Assembly (NCBI RefSeq): GCF_014352855.1
Contig: NZ_CP060697.1
Span: 1,880,001-1,944,000 of the forward strand
Origin: Sphingomonas sabuli
Lineage (GTDB): Bacteria; Pseudomonadota; Alphaproteobacteria; Sphingomonadales; Sphingomonadaceae
Direction: 5' to 3'
DNA: 64,000 nt
Positions 16,346 through 28,073 of this stretch are shown piece after piece (position 1 is the first letter of the stretch; the number at the start of each line of letters is the position of its first letter). The notes below the pieces were generated by a model. The model made no database searches. It saw only the letters and a list, made by a program, of their open reading frames with translations, and had not been told where the DNA came from. The translations under genes and the position numbers were made by a program.

Positions 16346-18618
16346 GCCTTCTTGCGGCGCTCCCGAGCGCTTCCGGCGGCAAGCACGGCAAGGGTGACGA
16401 GGTCGGACGCGGACGCCGTCATCGGCGCGATCTGCACCGGCAGCTCGAGCCCGAGGATGAACGGCCCGAGCACGTTTTCCCCGCCCAGATTCTTGAGCAG
16501 CTTGGCCGACAGGTTGGCCGATTGCAGGCCGGGCATGACGAGAATGTTGGCGGCCCCGGTCAGTCGGCTGAACGGATAGAAGCGCCGCTGCATGTCGTGG
16601 CTGAGCGCCACGTCCGGGCCCATTTCGCCTTCATATTCGAAGTCGCAGTTGAACTCGTCGAGCAGTTTCACCGCGTCGCGCAGCTCATCGATATGTGTGC
16701 CCGGCGGGTTGCCGAAGGTGGTGTAGCTGACGAAGGCGACGCGCGGCTCCAGCCCCATGCGCCGGGCAAAACCAGCGGAGCGCATGGCGATCGCGGCCAG
16801 CTGGCGCGCGTCGGGCCGTTCGGTCACCGCGGTGTCGGCGATCAGCACCGTGCGGTTGCCGGCGACGATGACGTTGATGCCGAACGGGACGGCATCCTTT
16901 TCATCCTCGATGACCTGGCGGACCTGGCGCAGCGACTGGCTGAACGGACGGGTGGTGCCCGTGATCATCGCGTCCGCCTCACCCAGCGCGAGCATCGCCG
17001 CGGCGAAGAAGTTGCGGTCCTGGTTAACCATCCGCTCGACTTCGCGGCGGAGCAGGCCGTGCCGCTGGCTCTTGGCGTAGATATAGTCGACCGCGCGCCC
17101 GACGAGCGGCGAATTGCGGCTGTTGAGCACTTCGTAGCTGTGCGGGTCGTCGACCCCCATCGCCTTCAGCCGGTCGTAGACGTCTTCGCGCCCGACCAGC
17201 ACCGGCGTGCCGTAGCCGGCCTCGCGAAAGGCGATGGCGGCGCTGAGCACGTTGGGCTCCTCGCCTTCCGCGAACAGCACGCGCTTGGGGCTGGCCTTGA
17301 CCGCTTCATAGGCCAGGCTGAGCACTGACACGGTCGGGTTGAGCCGGGCGCGCAGCTGTTGCCGATAGACGTCGAAATTCTCGATCTGCTTTTGCGCGAC
17401 GCCGCTGGCGATGGCCGCTTCGGCAACGGCCGACGCAACCACTTCCATCAGCCGAGGGTCGAACGGCGCGGGGATGATGTAATCGCGGCCGAAGCTGTGC
17501 GTGCGCCCGCCATAGGCCGCGGCGACTTCTTCCGGCACCGGCTCACGCGCCAGCTGGGCAAGCGCCTCGGCGGCGGCGATCTTCATCGCGTCGTTGATCG
17601 CGGTCGCGCGCACGTCGAGCGCGCCGCGGAAGATGAAGGGAAAGCCGAGCACGTTGTTGACCTGGTTGGGGAAGTCCGACCGGCCGGTGGCGATGATCGC
17701 GTCGGGCCGGGCGGCGGTCGCGTCGGGTGGCCAGATTTCCGGGTCCGGATTGGCCATGGCGAAGATGATCGGCTGGTCGGCCATCGCCTTGACCATCGCG
17801 GGCTTCAGCGCGCCGGCGGCGGACAGGCCGAGGAAAACGTCGGCGCCGACCAGCGCCTCTTCCAGGGTCCGCGCCTCGGTCTCGACCGCGTGCGCCGACT
17901 TCCACTGGTCGACGTCGCTGCGGTCGTTGTGGATGACGCCCTTGCGGTCGCACATGATAACATGATCGCCGCGCACGCCCATCGCCTTGATCAATTCGGT
18001 GCAGGCGATGGCGGCGGCGCCGGCGCCGTTGACCACCACCTTGATGTCGCCAAGCTTGCGCCCGGTCAGCAGGCAGGCGTTGATCAGCCCCGCGGCAGTG
18101 ATGATCGCGGTGCCATGCTGGTCGTCGTGGAAGACCGGGATCTTCATCCGCTCACGCAGCGTCTGTTCGATCACGAAGCATTCGGGCGCGGCGATGTCTT
18201 CGAGGTTGATGCCGCCGAAACTGGGCTCGAGCAGCGCGACCGCCTCGATGAACTTGTCGCAATCCTCGGTGGCGACTTCGAGATCGATCGAATCGACGTC
18301 GGCGAAGCGTTTGAACAGCACCGCCTTGCCTTCCATCACCGGCTTCGACGCCAGCGCGCCGAGATTGCCGAGGCCAAGGATGGCGGTGCCGTTGGAAATC
18401 ACCGCGACGAGGTTGCCCTTGGCGGTGAAATCGTAGGCGCAGGTGGGGTTGGCCGCGATCGCGCGCACCGGCACCGCGACTCCGGGCGAATAAGCGAGGC
18501 TGAGGTCGCGCTGGGTCGCCATCGGCTTCGACGCGACGATCTCGATCTTGCCGGGCCGCCCCTGCGAATGGAAATCGAGCGCTTCCTTCTCGGTGAACTT
18601 GATGTTGCTTTCACTCAT
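16342..18618 (-). CDS. maeB: NADP-dependent malic enzyme with phosphotransacetylase-like tail
   Basis: 758 residues, the full MaeB length. Decarboxylates malate to pyruvate with NADP+, linking the TCA cycle to NADPH supply. N-terminal malic domain starts [54 protein letters not shown] and [10 protein letters not shown] hold Tyr/Lys and divalent-metal Glu/Asp residues. NAD(P) Rossmann [16 protein letters not shown]-terminal PTA-like domain (about 430-755) lacks transacetylase activity in studied MaeB and instead gives allosteric control by acetyl-CoA. Start 18618 (MSESNIKF) has AGGAG 11 nt upstream; a Met at 18654 is not similar to the family. Two neighbours, mutS (divergent) and rsh (convergent, shared CTAG), are unrelated. 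fumC and acnA lie 8-14 kb away. Confidence 0.95.
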   Translation of the reverse strand: MSESNIKFTEKEALDFHSQGRPGKIEIVASKPMATQRDLSLAYSPGVAVPVRAIAANPTCAYDFTAKGNLVAVISNGTAILGLGNLGALASKPVMEGKAVLFKRFADVDSIDLEVATEDCDKFIEAVALLEPSFGGINLEDIAAPECFVIEQTLRERMKIPVFHDDQHGTAIITAAGLINACLLTGRKLGDIKVVVNGAGAAAIACTELIKAMGVRGDHVIMCDRKGVIHNDRSDVDQWKSAHAVETEARTLEEALVGADVFLGLSAAGALKPAMVKAMADQPIIFAMANPDPEIWPPDATAARPDAIIATGRSDFPNQVNNVLGFPFIFRGALDVRATAINDAMKIAAAEALAQLAREPVPEEVAAAYGGRTHSFGRDYIIPAPFDPRLMEVVASAVAEAAIASGVAQKQIENFDVYRQQLRARLNPTVSVLSLAYEAVKASPKRVLFAEGEEPNVLSAAIAFREAGYGTPVLVGREDVYDRLKAMGVDDPHSYEVLNSRNSPLVGRAVDYIYAKSQRHGLLRREVERMVNQDRNFFAAAMLALGEADAMITGTTRPFSQSLRQVRQVIEDEKDAVPFGINVIVAGNRTVLIADTAVTERPDARQLAAIAMRSAGFARRMGLEPRVAFVSYTTFGNPPGTHIDELRDAVKLLDEFNCDFEYEGEMGPDVALSHDMQRRFYPFSRLTGAANILVMPGLQSANLSAKLLKNLGGENVLGPFILGLELPVQIAPMTASASDLVTLAVLAAGSARERRKKA

Positions 18619-18695
18619 CGTGCGCTGCGCTCCTGTTGCGGGGGCTTTAGCCAAAGGGTGTGGGAAGTGTCACCCCGACCCGCTACCAACGCGCA

Positions 18696-21296
18696 ATGGC
18701 AAGAGCCGACGCACCGACGCCGATGATGGCGCAATATCGGCGCCTCAAGGACGAGGCGGGCGACGCGTTGCTGTTCTATCGCATGGGCGATTTCTTCGAA
18801 TTGTTCTTCGACGACGCCAAGGCCGCGGCCGCCTGCCTCGACATCGCGCTGACCAAGCGCGGGGAAAGCGAGGGCGAGCCGATCCCGATGTGCGGGGTGC
18901 CGGTCCACGCCGCCGAATCCTACCTCGCGCGGCTGATTAGGGGCGGGCACCGGGTGGCCATCGCCGAACAGGTCGAAAGCCCGGCCGAGGCGCGCAAGGC
19001 GCGCGGGTCGAAGGCGCTGGTCGAACGCGCCATCGTCCGGCTGGTCACGCCGGGCACGCTGACCGAGGAAACCCTGCTCGATTCCGCCGCCGCCAACTGG
19101 CTGGCCGCGATCGGGCGTGCGGGCGAGGACTGGGCGATTGCCGCCGCCGACATTTCCACCGGCCGGTTCGAACTGATCGCCTGCGGCACCGGCGAACTGG
19201 CATCCGAGATCGCGCGGCTGGGACCGGCGGAAATCGTCGCTGACGGCAAGGTGGCCGGCGTGAAGACCCGCGCCGGCCATGGCGGGTTTGACAGCATTGC
19301 CGGGGACCGGGCGCTGAGGGACCGGTTCGGGCTGGCGACGCTGGACGGCATCGGCGCGCCGGGCCGGGCGGAGCTGGCGGCCGCCGGCGGGTTGCTCGCC
19401 TATCTCGATTCGACCCAGCGCGGCGCTGGCGTCCTGCTGGACGCGCCGCGGCGGATCGCGCGCACCGCGTTCATGCAGATCGACCAGGCAACCCGCGAAA
19501 GCCTGGAGCTGACGCGATCGACCGGCGGATCGGTGGCGGGGAGCCTGCTTGGCGAAATCGACCGCTGCGTGACCGCCGGGGGCCGCCGGCTGCTTGCCGC
19601 GGACATTGCCGCGCCGCTGACCGACAAGGCCGATATCGAACGCCGGCTGGCGCTGGTCGCCTGGTTTCACGCCGACCAGTTGCGCCGCGACCGCACCCGC
19701 GCGGCGCTCAAGGCGCTGCCGGACATCGCCCGTGCACTGGCCCGGCTGACCGCCGGCCGGGGCGGCCCACGCGATCTTGCCCAGCTGCGCGACGGACTGG
19801 TCGCCGCGGACACGCTGAAGCGCGAGCTGGAGGGCGAGGCGGACGGCCCCGCCTTGCTGGCCGCCTTGCTGCCGAAGCTTGGCGGGCACGGCCCGCTGAC
19901 GGACCGGCTGGCGAGCGCGCTGGTGGCATCGCCGCCGCTCGATTCGGCGAAGGGCGGCTATATCGCCGAGGGCTATGACGCCGACCTCGACCAGTTGCGG
20001 GTCGCGTCGTCCGACGGGCGCAGGGCGATCGCCGCGCTGGAAAGCCGCTATCGCGACTCGACCGGCATCGCCTCGCTCAAGATCCGCCACAATGCGGTGC
20101 TGGGCTATCATGTCGAAGTATCGGCCAGGAACGCCGACACGCTGATGGCCGAGGGCAGCGGGTTCACCCACCGCCAGACGCTGGCCGGGGTGGTCCGCTT
20201 CAATTCACCCGAATTGCACGAGGAAGCGTCGCGCGTGGTCGAGGCGGGCGGCCGGTCGCTGGCGGTAGAAGCCGCGCATCTCGACGCGCTGACCGCGCTG
20301 GCCGTGGGCCAGTCGGCGCCGGTGCTGGCCACCGCCGAGGCGCTGGCGCGGATCGATGTCGGCGCCGGCAATGCACAGCGCGCCGCCGACGGCGGCTGGG
20401 CCAGCCCGACGATCACCGGCGAGCCGTGCCTGGACATCGATGGCGGGCGCCACCCGGTGGTCGAAGCCGCGCTGCGCGACGGCGGCGACCGCTTCGTCGC
20501 CAACGATCTCAGCCTTGGCCGCGACGACCGGCTGTGGCTGATCACCGGTCCCAACATGGGCGGCAAGTCGACCTTCCTGCGCCAGGCGGCGCTGGTGGCG
20601 GTGATGGCCCAAGCGGGCTGCTTCGTCCCAGCGGCCAGTGCGCGGGTCGGAATCGTCGACAAATTGTTCAGCCGCGTCGGTGCCGCCGACAACCTGGCCC
20701 GGGGCCGGTCGACCTTCATGGTCGAAATGGTCGAAACCGCCGCGATCCTGGCGCAGGCGACCCCGCAGAGCCTGGTCATCCTCGACGAAATCGGGCGCGG
20801 GACATCGACCTACGACGGGCTGGCCATCGCCTGGGCGGTGGTCGAGGCCATGCACGACCAGGTCAAATGCCGCACCCTGTTCGCGACCCATTATCATGAG
20901 CTGACGCGACTGGCCGGGCGGCTCGATTCGCTGTCGCTGCACCACGTCCGGGCGCGCGAATGGAAGGGCGATCTCGTCCTGCTCCACGAAGTCGCCGACG
21001 GCGCCGCCGACCGCAGCTACGGCATTGCGGTGGCCAAGCTGGCGGGGCTGCCCCCGGCCGTGGTCGCGCGGTCCAAGGCCGTGCTGGCCAAGCTGGAGGC
21101 CGGGCGCGACGCGACCGGCGGCATCGCCGCCGGGCTGGACGACCTGCCGCTATTCGCTGCTTCCGCCGAGCCGGAGCCGCCGGCCGATCCGCTGGCGCAG
21201 GCGGTGGCCGACGTCGATCCCGATGCGCTGACCCCGCGCGAGGCGCTCGACGCACTTTACCGGATCAAGCAGATCTGGGCGGACCGGGGCCAGTGA
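18696..21296 (+). CDS. mutS: DNA mismatch repair protein MutS
   Basis: 866 residues. Recognises mismatches and recruits MutL. MutS-I mismatch domain with the Phe-x-Glu motif in [12 protein letters not shown] (about 28-40), connector, lever/clamp, then ABC-type ATPase: Walker [15 protein letters not shown] (about 620-633), DxTP-equivalent and signature in [11 protein letters not shown], Walker [17 protein letters not shown]. Helix-turn-helix dimer end [13 protein letters not shown]. Start ATG 18696 ([18 protein letters not shown]) is the conventional position but lacks a clear ribosome site; GTG 18660 and ATG 18726 are alternatives. The TGA stop overlaps the glnD GTG (GTGA, 4 nt), so glnD is probably translationally coupled. 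Confidence 0.95.
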   Translation: MARADAPTPMMAQYRRLKDEAGDALLFYRMGDFFELFFDDAKAAAACLDIALTKRGESEGEPIPMCGVPVHAAESYLARLIRGGHRVAIAEQVESPAEARKARGSKALVERAIVRLVTPGTLTEETLLDSAAANWLAAIGRAGEDWAIAAADISTGRFELIACGTGELASEIARLGPAEIVADGKVAGVKTRAGHGGFDSIAGDRALRDRFGLATLDGIGAPGRAELAAAGGLLAYLDSTQRGAGVLLDAPRRIARTAFMQIDQATRESLELTRSTGGSVAGSLLGEIDRCVTAGGRRLLAADIAAPLTDKADIERRLALVAWFHADQLRRDRTRAALKALPDIARALARLTAGRGGPRDLAQLRDGLVAADTLKRELEGEADGPALLAALLPKLGGHGPLTDRLASALVASPPLDSAKGGYIAEGYDADLDQLRVASSDGRRAIAALESRYRDSTGIASLKIRHNAVLGYHVEVSARNADTLMAEGSGFTHRQTLAGVVRFNSPELHEEASRVVEAGGRSLAVEAAHLDALTALAVGQSAPVLATAEALARIDVGAGNAQRAADGGWASPTITGEPCLDIDGGRHPVVEAALRDGGDRFVANDLSLGRDDRLWLITGPNMGGKSTFLRQAALVAVMAQAGCFVPAASARVGIVDKLFSRVGAADNLARGRSTFMVEMVETAAILAQATPQSLVILDEIGRGTSTYDGLAIAWAVVEAMHDQVKCRTLFATHYHELTRLAGRLDSLSLHHVRAREWKGDLVLLHEVADGAADRSYGIAVAKLAGLPPAVVARSKAVLAKLEAGRDATGGIAAGLDDLPLFAASAEPEPPADPLAQAVADVDPDALTPREALDALYRIKQIWADRGQ

Positions 21297-23992
21297 ACGC
21301 GCCGTTCGATCCGGTCGAGGACCGCCGCGCAATCGTCGATCCGCGAACGCTGGGCGACGCATTGAGCCGCGCCGGCAGCGCGGCGGCGACGGGCATCCTG
21401 GCGGACGCGCTGGCGCGGGGGCGGGAGGAAATCGCGCGGCGCTTTGCCCGCGACCCGCACCGCGGCCGCGCCACGGCACGGTCGACCGCCTACCTGCACG
21501 TGCAGATCGTCCGGCTGGCCTATGAATATGTCACCGGCGACCAGCCGCCGGAACTGGCGATCGTCGGGCTGGGCGGGACGGGCCGCGGCGAAATGGCGCC
21601 GTACAGCGACCTCGACCTCATGTTCCTGACCAAGGCCAGGCCGTCGAAGGCGGTCGAGCGGATCGTCGAGCAGACGCTTTACCTGTTGTGGGACCTGCAG
21701 CTGAAGGTCGGCCATTCGTTGCGGTCCACCGACGAGTTCCTGAAGCTTGCGCGCGACGACATGACGGTTCGCACGGCGTTCCTGGAAGCACGGCTGCTGT
21801 GGGGCAGCGAGGACGTGTTCGAAGCTGCGCTGACCCGTTTCCGGGCGAAGATCGTCGCCGGGTCGGCGGCGGACTTCGTCGCCGCCAAGCTGGCCGAACG
21901 CGACGAGCGGCACGTGCGCATGGGCGACACGCGCTATGTCGTCGAACCCAACGTCAAGGACGGCAAGGGCGGGCTGCGCGACCTGCAGACGCTCTACTGG
22001 ATCGGCAAGTACGTCTATGACGTGCGCGAGCCGAAGGAGCTGGTGTCGGTCGGCCTGCTGACGGCGGAGGAATTCGCCTCCTTCGAACGGGCGGAGCGAT
22101 TTTTCTGGGCGGTCCGCTGTCACCTGCACCTGGAAGCCGGGCGCGCCGAGGAACGGCTCGGCTTCGAATATCAGAAGGCTATCGCCAAGTGCATGCATTA
22201 CGCCGACCGGCCCGGGAAATCGGCGGTCGAACGGTTCATGCATTTCTACTTCATCAACGCTAAGACGGTCGGGGACCTGACCGGGGTCTTCCTTGCCCAG
22301 CTTGACGAGAAGATGGGCCGCAAGGGCAGCCGTTTTGCGCTGCCGACGATCCGCCGGCGGCCCAAGGCGCTGGCCGGCTTCGTGCTCGACCGCGGCCGGC
22401 TGTCGATCCCGTCGGACGATTTCTTCGCCGCCGACCCGGTGCGCCTGATCGAACTGTTCGCGCTGGCCGCGCGCGAGCGGCTGGAGATCCACCCGACGGC
22501 GATGCGCGCGGCGACCCGCGACGCCCGGCTGATCCGCGAGCGCGTGCGCAAGGACCCGCGCGCCAACGCGCTGTTCCTGGAGGTGCTGACCAATGTGAAC
22601 GCGCCGGACACGGTGCTGCGCTGGATGAACGAATCCGGCGTGTTCGGCCGCTTCATTCCCGATTTCGGCCGCGTCGTCGCGCAGATGCAGTTCGACATGT
22701 ACCACCATTATACGGTCGACGAGCATGCGATCCGCGCCATCGGCCTGCTCGCCACGATCGAGCGCGGGGAGCTGAAGGACGACCATCCGCTGTCGACCGC
22801 CCTGTTCAAGCAGATCGGGTCGCGGCGGACGCTGTACGTGGCGGTGCTGCTGCACGATATCGCCAAGGGGCGTGGCGGCGACCACAGCGTGCTCGGCGAA
22901 AAGGTCGCGCTGGCCCTGTGCCCGCGGCTCGGGCTCGACGAGGCGGAAACCGAAGCGGTCGCATGGCTGGTGCGCTATCACTTGTTGCTGTCGTCGACCG
23001 CGTTCAAGCGCGACCTGGCCGATCCCAAGACGATCGAGGATTTCGTCGCGATGGTGCAGAGCCCGGAGCGGCTGCGCCTGCTGCTGATCCTGACCGTAGT
23101 CGATATCCGCGCGGTCGGGCCGGGCGTGTGGAACGAGTGGAAGCGGATGTTGCTGCGGACCCTGTTCGACGCGGCGGAAGAGAAGTTGCGGCTGGGCCAC
23201 AAGCAGCGCGGGCGCAGCGAAATCGTTGCCCAGCGGCAGGACGGGCTGGCGCAAGCGCTCGACTGGAAGAAGACCGCCGCGCGCGCCCACGTTCGCCGGC
23301 TGCCCGATTCCTACTGGCTGGCCGAGCCGCCCGAGGTGCAGCTATCCAATGCGCGGCAGGTGGCGCAGGCGCAGGCGCAGATCGGCGCTGCCGCGCCGAG
23401 CATCGTCGCCGAGGACGAGCCGGACCGCGGGGCGACCCGGATCAGCGTCTTCGCGCCCGACCGCGAAGGCCTGTTCTTCCGCATTTGCGCCGGGCTGGCG
23501 TCGGCCGGGGCGAGCATCATCGATGCGCGCATCCACACCACCCGCGACGGCATGGCGCTGGATAACCTGCTGGTCCAGGACGCGCGCGAACGGCCCTATT
23601 CCGATACACGGCTGCGCAACCGGCTGGTGCGGTCGGTCGAAACGGCGCTGGCCGCGGAAACGCTGCCGGACGTGTCGGCGCCGCGCCGCGGGCGCGACAA
23701 ATTGGCGGCCTTTCACGTCGCGCCGTCCGTGGCGATTGCCGAGCGGGCGTCGAGCCGGACGACGGTGGTGGAAGTGAATGCGCTCGACCGGCCGGGCCTG
23801 CTGGCGCGGCTGGCGCGGGCGATCCACGGGCAGTCGCTGGAAGTGCATTCGGCCCACGTCGCCACCTATGGCGAGCGCGCCGTCGACGTTTTTTACCTGA
23901 GCACGGCCAAGGGCCGGAAGCTGTCCGACCGGCAGGCGGACGACCTGCGCGCGGCGCTCATGGACGCCGCGCGCGAGGCCGAACCCGCCTAG
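21293..23992 (+). CDS. glnD: [Protein-PII] uridylyltransferase/uridylyl-removing enzyme
   Basis: 899 residues. Senses glutamine and uridylylates or deuridylylates PII (GlnB/GlnK), setting nitrogen metabolism. Nucleotidyltransferase core [16 protein letters not shown] (about 95-110) has the G-S-like loop and DxD; PII-uridylyl transferase helical part [21 protein letters not shown] domain: [14 protein letters not shown] (about 472-485) and [14 protein letters not shown]. Two ACT domains at the C-terminus ([22 protein letters not shown] about 715-736 and [20 protein letters not shown] about 822-841), the glutamine sensors. GTG 21293 overlaps mutS TGA and gives the family start; a much longer frame upstream is a shadow of mutS. 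Stop TAG shares CTAG with the convergent permease. In rhizobia the mutS-glnD order is also known. Confidence 0.95.
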   Translation: MNAPFDPVEDRRAIVDPRTLGDALSRAGSAAATGILADALARGREEIARRFARDPHRGRATARSTAYLHVQIVRLAYEYVTGDQPPELAIVGLGGTGRGEMAPYSDLDLMFLTKARPSKAVERIVEQTLYLLWDLQLKVGHSLRSTDEFLKLARDDMTVRTAFLEARLLWGSEDVFEAALTRFRAKIVAGSAADFVAAKLAERDERHVRMGDTRYVVEPNVKDGKGGLRDLQTLYWIGKYVYDVREPKELVSVGLLTAEEFASFERAERFFWAVRCHLHLEAGRAEERLGFEYQKAIAKCMHYADRPGKSAVERFMHFYFINAKTVGDLTGVFLAQLDEKMGRKGSRFALPTIRRRPKALAGFVLDRGRLSIPSDDFFAADPVRLIELFALAARERLEIHPTAMRAATRDARLIRERVRKDPRANALFLEVLTNVNAPDTVLRWMNESGVFGRFIPDFGRVVAQMQFDMYHHYTVDEHAIRAIGLLATIERGELKDDHPLSTALFKQIGSRRTLYVAVLLHDIAKGRGGDHSVLGEKVALALCPRLGLDEAETEAVAWLVRYHLLLSSTAFKRDLADPKTIEDFVAMVQSPERLRLLLILTVVDIRAVGPGVWNEWKRMLLRTLFDAAEEKLRLGHKQRGRSEIVAQRQDGLAQALDWKKTAARAHVRRLPDSYWLAEPPEVQLSNARQVAQAQAQIGAAAPSIVAEDEPDRGATRISVFAPDREGLFFRICAGLASAGASIIDARIHTTRDGMALDNLLVQDARERPYSDTRLRNRLVRSVETALAAETLPDVSAPRRGRDKLAAFHVAPSVAIAERASSRTTVVEVNALDRPGLLARLARAIHGQSLEVHSAHVATYGERAVDVFYLSTAKGRKLSDRQADDLRAALMDAAREAEPA

Positions 23993-25593
23993 TTCGTGCG
24001 GTCTTCGTTATAGCCCGGGCTGGACGGGTCGATGGCGTGAACTTCCGTTTCCGGAACCTCGACGATCCCGCGGCCCAGGTGGCTCGCCTTGTAGGAATAG
24101 AGGTAATAGAAAACGATCCCGATCGCGCCCCAGATCGGCAGGACCAGCATCGCTTCCTTCGGCAGGTTGAAGAACAGGAACAGGCAGCCGAGGATCGTCG
24201 CCGGGGCCACGAACCAGATGCCCGGCACCTTGAACGGCCGCGGCCGGTTCGGATCCTTCTTGCGCAGCTGCCACACCGCGATCGCGACCATCATGAACGC
24301 ATAGAGCGTGCCGGCGTTGGCGATGTCCGCCAGCTGACCGACCGGGAAGAAGGCGGCGCCGATGGCGACGACCAAGCCGGTGATCAGCGTGCAGATGTGC
24401 GGGGTCTTCCACTTCGGGTGGACCTCGGCGAGCCGCTCGGGGAGCAGGCCGTCGCGGGCCATGACGAAGAAGATGCGGGTCTGGCCGAACAGCAGGATCA
24501 GGATGACCGACGGCAGCGCCAGGAAGGCGGCATAGCCGATCATGTTGCCGATCGACCCGTAGCCGAGCGTGTGCAGCACGTGGGCCAGCGGTTCACGCGA
24601 GCAAACCAGCGCGTCCTGATATTGCGCGGTGGCGCACATCCGCGCCAGTTCGGGCGTTCCGGTGCCCAGCGGCGCGCCGTCGGCACCCATCACCGGCTGG
24701 CCGCCGATCGATCCGACCGCGCCCCACGACACGAGGATGTAGAAAACGGTGCACAGAAGAAGGCTGCCGATCAGGCCGATCGGCACGTTGCGCTGCGGGT
24801 TCTTGGTTTCCTCGGCGGCGGTGGAGACCGCGTCGAAGCCGACATAAGCGAAGAACATCGTCGCCGCGGCGCCGACCACGCCGACACCGGAGCCGAAGCC
24901 GCCGAACATGCCGCCCGGCGTATAGGGGTCGAGGTTGGCGCTATCGATCGCCGGGACGGTCAGGAACACGAAGACCGTCAGGGCAATGATCTTGATCGCC
25001 ACCAGCACGGCGTTGACGCGCGCGCTTTCGGTGGTGCCGATCATCAGCAGCCAGGTGACCAGCAGGGCGATGACCGCCGCGGGCAGGTTGATCAGGCCGC
25101 CGACCTGGCCACCGAGCGCTTCCGGCCCGGCCTTGAGGAAGGCGGGGACGTCTATCCCCCAACTTCGCGCCATCACCGTGTCGGTAAAATAGTTGGACCA
25201 GCCGACTGACACCGCCGAAGCGCCGACCGCATATTCGAGCAACAGCGCCCAGCCGACCGTCCAGGCGAGGAATTCCCCCTGCACTGCATAGGAGTAAGTG
25301 TAAGCGGACCCGGCGACCGGGGCCATGGACGCGATTTCCGCGTAGCAGAGCGCGGCGACGATGCAGACCGCACCGGCAATGATGAAGGACAGCATCAGCC
25401 CCGGGCCGGCCTTTTGCGCGCCGACCGACGTGAGCACGAAAATGCCGGTGCCGATGATGCAGCCGACGCCAAACAGGGTCAGCTGGACCGCGCCGAGAGA
25501 GCGGTGAAGCCCTTTCTTTTCGGCGGTGGCGAGGATTGCGTCGAGTGGCTTTACGCGGCCGAAAATGCCCCCGCGCGGCGCTGTGCTTGCCAT
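23989..25593 (-). CDS. APC-superfamily amino acid permease (cationic amino acid type)
   Basis: 534 residues, 12-14 spans. Starts GIFGRVKPLDAILATAEKKGLHRSLGAVQLTLFGVGCIIGTGIF: span 1 GVGCIIGTGIFVL has the G-x-G helix break of APC carriers. Also seen are AGSAYTYSYAVQGEFLAWTVGWALLLEYA and FFAYVGFDAVSTAAEETKNPQRNVP, both typical of the CAT family (2.A.3.3). A long periplasmic loop carries Cys pair MCATAQYQDALVCS. Imports or exchanges amino acids at the inner membrane; substrate cannot be read. Start 25593 has AAAGGA upstream. It ends on the shared CTAG with glnD; GlnD senses glutamine, but the pair is convergent, so a functional link is only suggestive. Confidence 0.9.
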   Translation of the reverse strand: MASTAPRGGIFGRVKPLDAILATAEKKGLHRSLGAVQLTLFGVGCIIGTGIFVLTSVGAQKAGPGLMLSFIIAGAVCIVAALCYAEIASMAPVAGSAYTYSYAVQGEFLAWTVGWALLLEYAVGASAVSVGWSNYFTDTVMARSWGIDVPAFLKAGPEALGGQVGGLINLPAAVIALLVTWLLMIGTTESARVNAVLVAIKIIALTVFVFLTVPAIDSANLDPYTPGGMFGGFGSGVGVVGAAATMFFAYVGFDAVSTAAEETKNPQRNVPIGLIGSLLLCTVFYILVSWGAVGSIGGQPVMGADGAPLGTGTPELARMCATAQYQDALVCSREPLAHVLHTLGYGSIGNMIGYAAFLALPSVILILLFGQTRIFFVMARDGLLPERLAEVHPKWKTPHICTLITGLVVAIGAAFFPVGQLADIANAGTLYAFMMVAIAVWQLRKKDPNRPRPFKVPGIWFVAPATILGCLFLFFNLPKEAMLVLPIWGAIGIVFYYLYSYKASHLGRGIVEVPETEVHAIDPSSPGYNEDRTN

Positions 25594-25668
25594 GGATAAT
25601 CCTTTGATGGCGATTTTGCTGGGGCGGAGCCTAGCGGCTCAACAGCCATGTGCAATCCCCGGCGGAAA

Positions 25669-26046
25669 TCAGCGCGCCAGCATCGGTCCCAGCGGTTGTC
25701 CGCCGAAGATGTGAACGTGCAGGTGCGGCACTTCCTGGCCGGCGCGCTTGCCGATGTTGGCGAGCAGGCGATAGCCCTGCACTTCCAGCTGCTGGTCGCG
25801 CGCGACCTTGCCGACGGCGCGCACGAAGCCGGCCATCTCCGCGTCCGAGGCACGCGCCGAAAAATCGTCCCACGACACGTACGGACCCTTCGGGATCACC
25901 AGGATGTGCACCGGCGCCAGCGGGTTGATGTCGTGAAAGGCCAGCGCATGTTCGTCCTCGTAAATGCGCTTGCACGGCAATTCGCCGCGCAGGATCCGGG
26001 CGAAGATATTGCTGTCGTCATAGGGCTTGGTCGGGTCGATCGGCAT
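25669..26046 (-). CDS. HIT family nucleotide-binding protein
   Basis: 125 residues. HIT-domain hydrolase/transferase of the HinT type, which cleaves adenosine phosphoramidates and similar nucleotides. Start block MPIDPTKPYDDSNIFARILRGELPCKRIYED and the signature EVPHLHVHIFGG (H-x-H-x-H) near the C-terminus are clear. Start 26046 chosen from GGAAGAG about 8 nt upstream; the open frame runs back to 26202 only as a shadow of sspB. It is divergent from sspB with the upstream sequences interleaved (26047-26101, 55 nt). Cytoplasmic and probably constitutive. Confidence 0.92.
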   Translation of the reverse strand: MPIDPTKPYDDSNIFARILRGELPCKRIYEDEHALAFHDINPLAPVHILVIPKGPYVSWDDFSARASDAEMAGFVRAVGKVARDQQLEVQGYRLLANIGKRAGQEVPHLHVHIFGGQPLGPMLAR

Positions 26047-26101
26047 TGCTCTTCCACAAGTTTGCTTGACCGGAAACGCTGCCTCGCTACCACCGAAAGC
26101 G

Positions 26102-26581
26102 ATGGGCGACGAGACTCCCGAGAGCATGATTCCGTACGACGAGATCGTGCAGGAAGCGCTTCGCGACGTGGTCGGGCGCGTGCTCGGCGAGGTCGAGCGC
26201 ACCGGCGGGCTGCCGGGCGACCATCATTTCTACATCACCTTCAACACCCGCATGCCGGGCGTGGCGATCCCCAAGCACCTGTCGGAGCGCTTTCCGGAAG
26301 AGATGACGATCGTCATCCAGCACCGCTTCTGGGACCTGAAGGTGGAGGAAGACAGCTTTTCGGTCGGCCTGTCGTTCAGCGGCGTGCCGGCCAGCCTGCG
26401 CGTCCCGTTCGACGCGGTAACCGACTTCGTCGACCCGGCGGTGGATTTCCGGCTGACCTTCCAGGCCAACGTGTCCGAACCGGTCAACGAAGAGCATGAG
26501 GAAGCCGAGAACGACACCCCGCTGGTCGAGGCCGACGACGGGTCCAATGTCGTCAGCGTGGACTTTACCCGCAAAAAATAA
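26102..26581 (+). CDS. sspB: SspB-family ClpXP proteolysis adaptor
   Basis: 159 residues. SspB delivers ssrA-tagged or specific substrates to ClpXP. Sequence pattern is the alphaproteobacterial SspB-alpha type: IPYDEIVQEALRDVVGRVLGEVERTGGLPGDHHFYITFNTR, then GVAIPKHLSERFPEEMTIVIQHRFWDL and SFSVGLSFSGVPASLRVPFDAVTDF. The tail NVVSVDFTRKK resembles the ClpX-binding XB peptide found at SspB C-termini. Start ATG 26102 was selected over ATG 26129 because the residues in between fit family members; ribosome site is weak (GAAAGCG), and the frame's earlier Met at 26027 belongs to the HIT gene region. Divergent from the HIT gene, 88 nt before fumC on the same strand. Confidence 0.9.
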   Translation: MGDETPESMIPYDEIVQEALRDVVGRVLGEVERTGGLPGDHHFYITFNTRMPGVAIPKHLSERFPEEMTIVIQHRFWDLKVEEDSFSVGLSFSGVPASLRVPFDAVTDFVDPAVDFRLTFQANVSEPVNEEHEEAENDTPLVEADDGSNVVSVDFTRKK

Positions 26582-26669
26582 CAGGAGCGCCGGACTGCGG
26601 TCCGCGAAACCTGCCTGCCGGATGCTTTCGCCGCGGCTGCCGTGCGTTTGAACGGAGCAGATTGAGGCC

Positions 26670-28064
26670 ATGACCGACACCACCCGCACCGAGACCGACA
26701 GCTTCGGGCCGATCGAGGTCCCCGCCGACGCTTATTGGGGCGCGCAGACCGAACGCTCGATCGAGAATTTCCCGTTCGGCCCGCGCGAACAGATGCCCGT
26801 GGAAATCGTCCACGCGCTGGGCTTCGTCAAACAGGCCGCGGCGCGGGTCAACGGCCGCCTGGGCAAGCTCGACGCGGAAATCGCCGAGGCGATCCAGCAG
26901 GCTGCAGGCCAGGTCGCGCGCGGCGATCTCGACAATCAGTTTCCGCTGGTCATCTGGCAGACGGGGTCGGGCACGCAGTCCAACATGAACGCCAACGAGG
27001 TGATCGCCGGGCGCGCCAACGAGCAGCTGACCGGCAGTCGCGGCGGGAAGGAGCCGGTTCACCCCAACGATCACGTCAACAAGAGCCAGTCGTCCAACGA
27101 CAGCTTTCCGACCGCGATGCACATCGCCGCGGCGCGGTCGCTGACCGACAAACTGCTGCCGTCGGCGAAACGCATGGCGGCGTTGCTGACGAAGCTGGCG
27201 AATAAGTGGGATTCGATCGTCAAGATCGGGCGCACCCATTTGCAGGACGCGACCCCGCTGACGCTGGGGCAGGAATTTTCCGGTTATGCGGCGCAGATGC
27301 AGGCCAATGTCGACCGGATCGACGGGGTCATGCCGCGGCTGTTCGCACTGGCGCAGGGCGGCACGGCGGTCGGCACCGGCCTCAACGCGCCGGACGGGTT
27401 CGCCGAAGGCTTCGCCAAGGAAGTCGCCAGCCTGACCCGCCTGCCGTTCACGTCGGCGCCGAACAAGTTCGCCGAACTGGCCGCCCACGATACGATGGTC
27501 GAGCTGTCGGGCGTGCTCAATACGCTGGCTGTGACGCTGACCAAGATCGCTAATGACATCCGCTTGATGGGCTCGGGCCCGCGCTGCGGCATCGGCGAGC
27601 TCAAGCTGCCGGAAAACGAGCCGGGCAGCTCGATCATGCCGGGGAAGGTCAATCCGACCCAGTGCGAGATGCTGACGATGGTCGGCGCGCAGGTGATGGG
27701 CAATCATGTCGCGGTGACCGTCGGCGGCCTGCAGGGCCATCTTGAGCTCAACGTGTTCAAGCCGCTGATCGGCGCCAACGTCATTCGCTCGATCAACCTG
27801 CTGTCGGTCGGCATCGACAGTTTCTGCGAACGCTGTCTCGACGGGCTGGAGCCCGACGAGACGCGCATCGCGCAGCTGCTCGAACGGTCGCTGATGCTGG
27901 TCACCGCGCTGGCGCCGGAAATCGGCTACGACAATGCCGCGGCCATCGCCAAGCATGCGCATAAGAAGGGCCACACGCTCAAGGAAGCTGGCCTCGACCT
28001 TGGCCTCGTCGACGAGGAGACCTTCGACCGGGTGGTCAAGCCGGAGACGATGCTCGGCCGCTAA
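26670..28064 (+). CDS. fumC: Class II fumarate hydratase
   Basis: 464 residues. TCA cycle enzyme interconverting fumarate and malate, homotetramer, no Fe-S cluster. The fumarase/aspartase signature [11 protein letters not shown] is at about 317-327 (catalytic Ser in the SS loop), with [19 protein letters not shown] and [18 protein letters not shown] providing the other active-site segments. GAGG lies 5-8 nt before ATG 26670. Followed by a convergent outer-membrane gene 9 nt away. No close neighbour in the pathway, although maeB and acnA are in the window. Confidence 0.95.
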   Translation: MTDTTRTETDSFGPIEVPADAYWGAQTERSIENFPFGPREQMPVEIVHALGFVKQAAARVNGRLGKLDAEIAEAIQQAAGQVARGDLDNQFPLVIWQTGSGTQSNMNANEVIAGRANEQLTGSRGGKEPVHPNDHVNKSQSSNDSFPTAMHIAAARSLTDKLLPSAKRMAALLTKLANKWDSIVKIGRTHLQDATPLTLGQEFSGYAAQMQANVDRIDGVMPRLFALAQGGTAVGTGLNAPDGFAEGFAKEVASLTRLPFTSAPNKFAELAAHDTMVELSGVLNTLAVTLTKIANDIRLMGSGPRCGIGELKLPENEPGSSIMPGKVNPTQCEMLTMVGAQVMGNHVAVTVGGLQGHLELNVFKPLIGANVIRSINLLSVGIDSFCERCLDGLEPDETRIAQLLERSLMLVTALAPEIGYDNAAAIAKHAHKKGHTLKEAGLDLGLVDEETFDRVVKPETMLGR

Positions 28065-28073
28065 GGCCTGCCG

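Noticed and set aside
21257..23290. 677-codon minus-strand frame over glnD
   Set aside because: Opposite strand holds a full GlnD with catalytic motifs; no ribosome site or family similarity here.
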